This document shows, in pieces, positions 16,917 through 17,905 of a stretch of DNA of 17,905 bases. The stretch lies in NCBI GenBank assembly GCA_029935325.1, contig JAOZKO010000012.1, positions 1-17,905 of the forward strand, in the 5' to 3' direction. Position numbers and translations under genes: made by a program. The notes under the pieces are model-generated. The model worked only from the letters and a program-made list of their open reading frames with translations, did not search any database and was not told the origin of the DNA. The first letter of the stretch is position 1, and each line of letters begins with the position of its first letter. This stretch comes from Bacteroidales bacterium (GTDB taxonomy: Bacteria; Bacteroidota; Bacteroidia; Bacteroidales; UBA1556).

Positions 16917-16933
16917 CTCCACAAATCTACACT

Positions 16934-17902
16934 ATGCATACTATAGACGAATTACAAGATAAAGTAAAAGAGCTTTTTGAAAACAGAAGCTATATGGGAA
17001 CACCAAATGAGTTGTACGAACCCATTCAATATTCACTATCTCAGGGAGGTAAGCGACTTAGGCCGCTATTATGTCTTATGTCATGCTCGCTATTTGGTGG
17101 TGACTTAAAAGAAGTTGAGAATTCAGCTATTGGACTTGAAATATTCCACAATTTTACGCTATTGCATGATGATATAATGGATCAGTCACCCATTCGTAGA
17201 GGAATGCCATCGGTATTTAATAAATGGGATACCAATACCGCAATTCTTTCCGGAGATACAATGTTTGTAATTGCATATGAGTATGTTACAAATACAAATC
17301 CCGATATCCTAGTTGATACATTGCTTGCATTTAACCAAACGGCAAAGGAAGTTTGCGAAGGTCAGCAATATGATATGAATTTTGAAAGCGAGCAGAATAC
17401 AGATATTTCTGATTATATGGAAATGATTAGGCTCAAAACAGCTGTATTAATAGCTGCCGCTATGAAAATTGGAGCAATTGCCGCTAGAGCGCAAAAAGAA
17501 GATTTAGATAAAATCTATGACTTTGGGATTCTTATTGGTTTGGCATTTCAACTTAGAGACGATTATCTTGATGCTTTTGGCAATGTAGATATTTTTGGCA
17601 AAGCAATAGGAAATGATATCCTAACAAACAAAAAGACATTTTTATACTTAAAAGCTTATGAAAATGCTGATCTAAAAACCAAAGAAGCTCTAGATAATGC
17701 ATTTACCACTAATGATCCAAAACTAAAAGTAGAGAGTGTTTTAAAGCTTTACCATAGCTTAGGTATTGAATCACTAACAAGGAGTAAAATTATTGAACTC
17801 CACGATCAGGCTCTTATAATTCTTAACGATATTAACCGACCAGAAAGTGAAAAAGCGGAAATAAATAATTTTTTGCGACACCTTATCAAGCGGGAAGTTT
17901 AA
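16934..17902 (+). CDS. Short-chain polyprenyl diphosphate synthase (FPP/GGPP synthase type)
   Basis: A complete 322-residue trans-isoprenyl diphosphate synthase. It condenses isopentenyl diphosphate with allylic diphosphates in the cytoplasm to make precursors of quinones, carotenoids and other isoprenoids. Motifs visible are GGKRLRP (38-44), the first Asp-rich motif DDIMD (79-83) with R88-R89 behind it, GQQYD (143-147), the K168-T169 pair, and the second Asp-rich motif in FQLRDDYLD (DDYLD, 209-213). The first motif has no two-residue insertion, unlike bacterial type II FPP synthases. The residue five before it is Phe74 and the one four before is Thr75, a pattern that in the family favours GGPP-length products; this is an inference. 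All catalytic residues look intact. It is transcribed away from the rest of the window, from the promoter at 16909-16916. The stop codon TAA is 17900-17902, so the gene is not truncated. Confidence 0.95.
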   Translation: MHTIDELQDKVKELFENRSYMGTPNELYEPIQYSLSQGGKRLRPLLCLMSCSLFGGDLKEVENSAIGLEIFHNFTLLHDDIMDQSPIRRGMPSVFNKWDTNTAILSGDTMFVIAYEYVTNTNPDILVDTLLAFNQTAKEVCEGQQYDMNFESEQNTDISDYMEMIRLKTAVLIAAAMKIGAIAARAQKEDLDKIYDFGILIGLAFQLRDDYLDAFGNVDIFGKAIGNDILTNKKTFLYLKAYENADLKTKEALDNAFTTNDPKLKVESVLKLYHSLGIESLTRSKIIELHDQALIILNDINRPESEKAEINNFLRHLIKREV

Positions 17903-17905
17903 TTG

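Larger units (their letters stand above)
16217..16933. other. 717-bp repeat-rich intergenic region between divergent transcription units
   Basis: No open frame worth calling is present on either strand. From left to right it contains a minus-strand promoter box (16263-16270), a featureless AT-rich stretch (about 16290-16425), a structured GGGCGT...GTCGGGCTAT element (16431-16512), a 126-bp palindrome (16597-16722), a 23-bp tandem repeat array (16779-16870) and a plus-strand promoter box (16909-16916). Base composition shifts sharply to C/A-rich and G-poor in the tandem array. Confidence 0.75.

Overview
The window looks like a chromosomal segment of an uncultured or environmental member of the Bacteroidota. 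It is AT-rich, and four of its eight genes encode very large secreted proteins with the C-terminal sorting domains of the type IX secretion system (T9SS). Three carry the type A 'YPNP' domain and one the type B, gliding-motility-associated C-terminal domain. Three candidate promoters match the TAnnTTTG -7 element of the Bacteroidota housekeeping sigma factor, and no strong Shine-Dalgarno sequences are visible, which also fits the phylum.

Layout: bases 1-229 hold no convincing gene. A leftward block (11690 to 230) contains a 5-repeat VCBS/FG-GAP surface protein, the APS kinase gene cysC, an 1824-residue beta-helix/CARDB-type surface protein, and a 1331-residue protein built from two sets of seven FG-GAP repeats. 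The gaps are 25, 101 and 22 bp, so this may be one operon started by a promoter at about 11730. A candidate terminator at about 11770 separates it from a second leftward block (16216 to 11875): an 858-residue T9SS type B protein, riboflavin synthase (ribE) and a TIGR03032-family protein of unknown function, with gaps of 39 and 22 bp.

A 717-bp non-coding region (16217-16933) follows. It holds a promoter for the leftward block, a structured element that resembles a dispersed Bacteroidota intergenic repeat, a 126-bp imperfect palindrome with perfect 17-bp ends, four tandem copies of a 23-bp repeat, and a promoter for the rightward gene. That gene, a complete short-chain polyprenyl diphosphate synthase, ends at the right edge.

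The genes do not form one obvious pathway. Three housekeeping enzymes (sulfate activation, flavin synthesis, isoprenoid chain elongation) are interspersed with cell-surface proteins. I do not see a clear undescribed system such as defence, CRISPR or a biosynthetic cluster. The best candidates for a second look are the repeat-laden intergenic region, the twin-propeller protein, and the lone cysC among secreted-protein genes.
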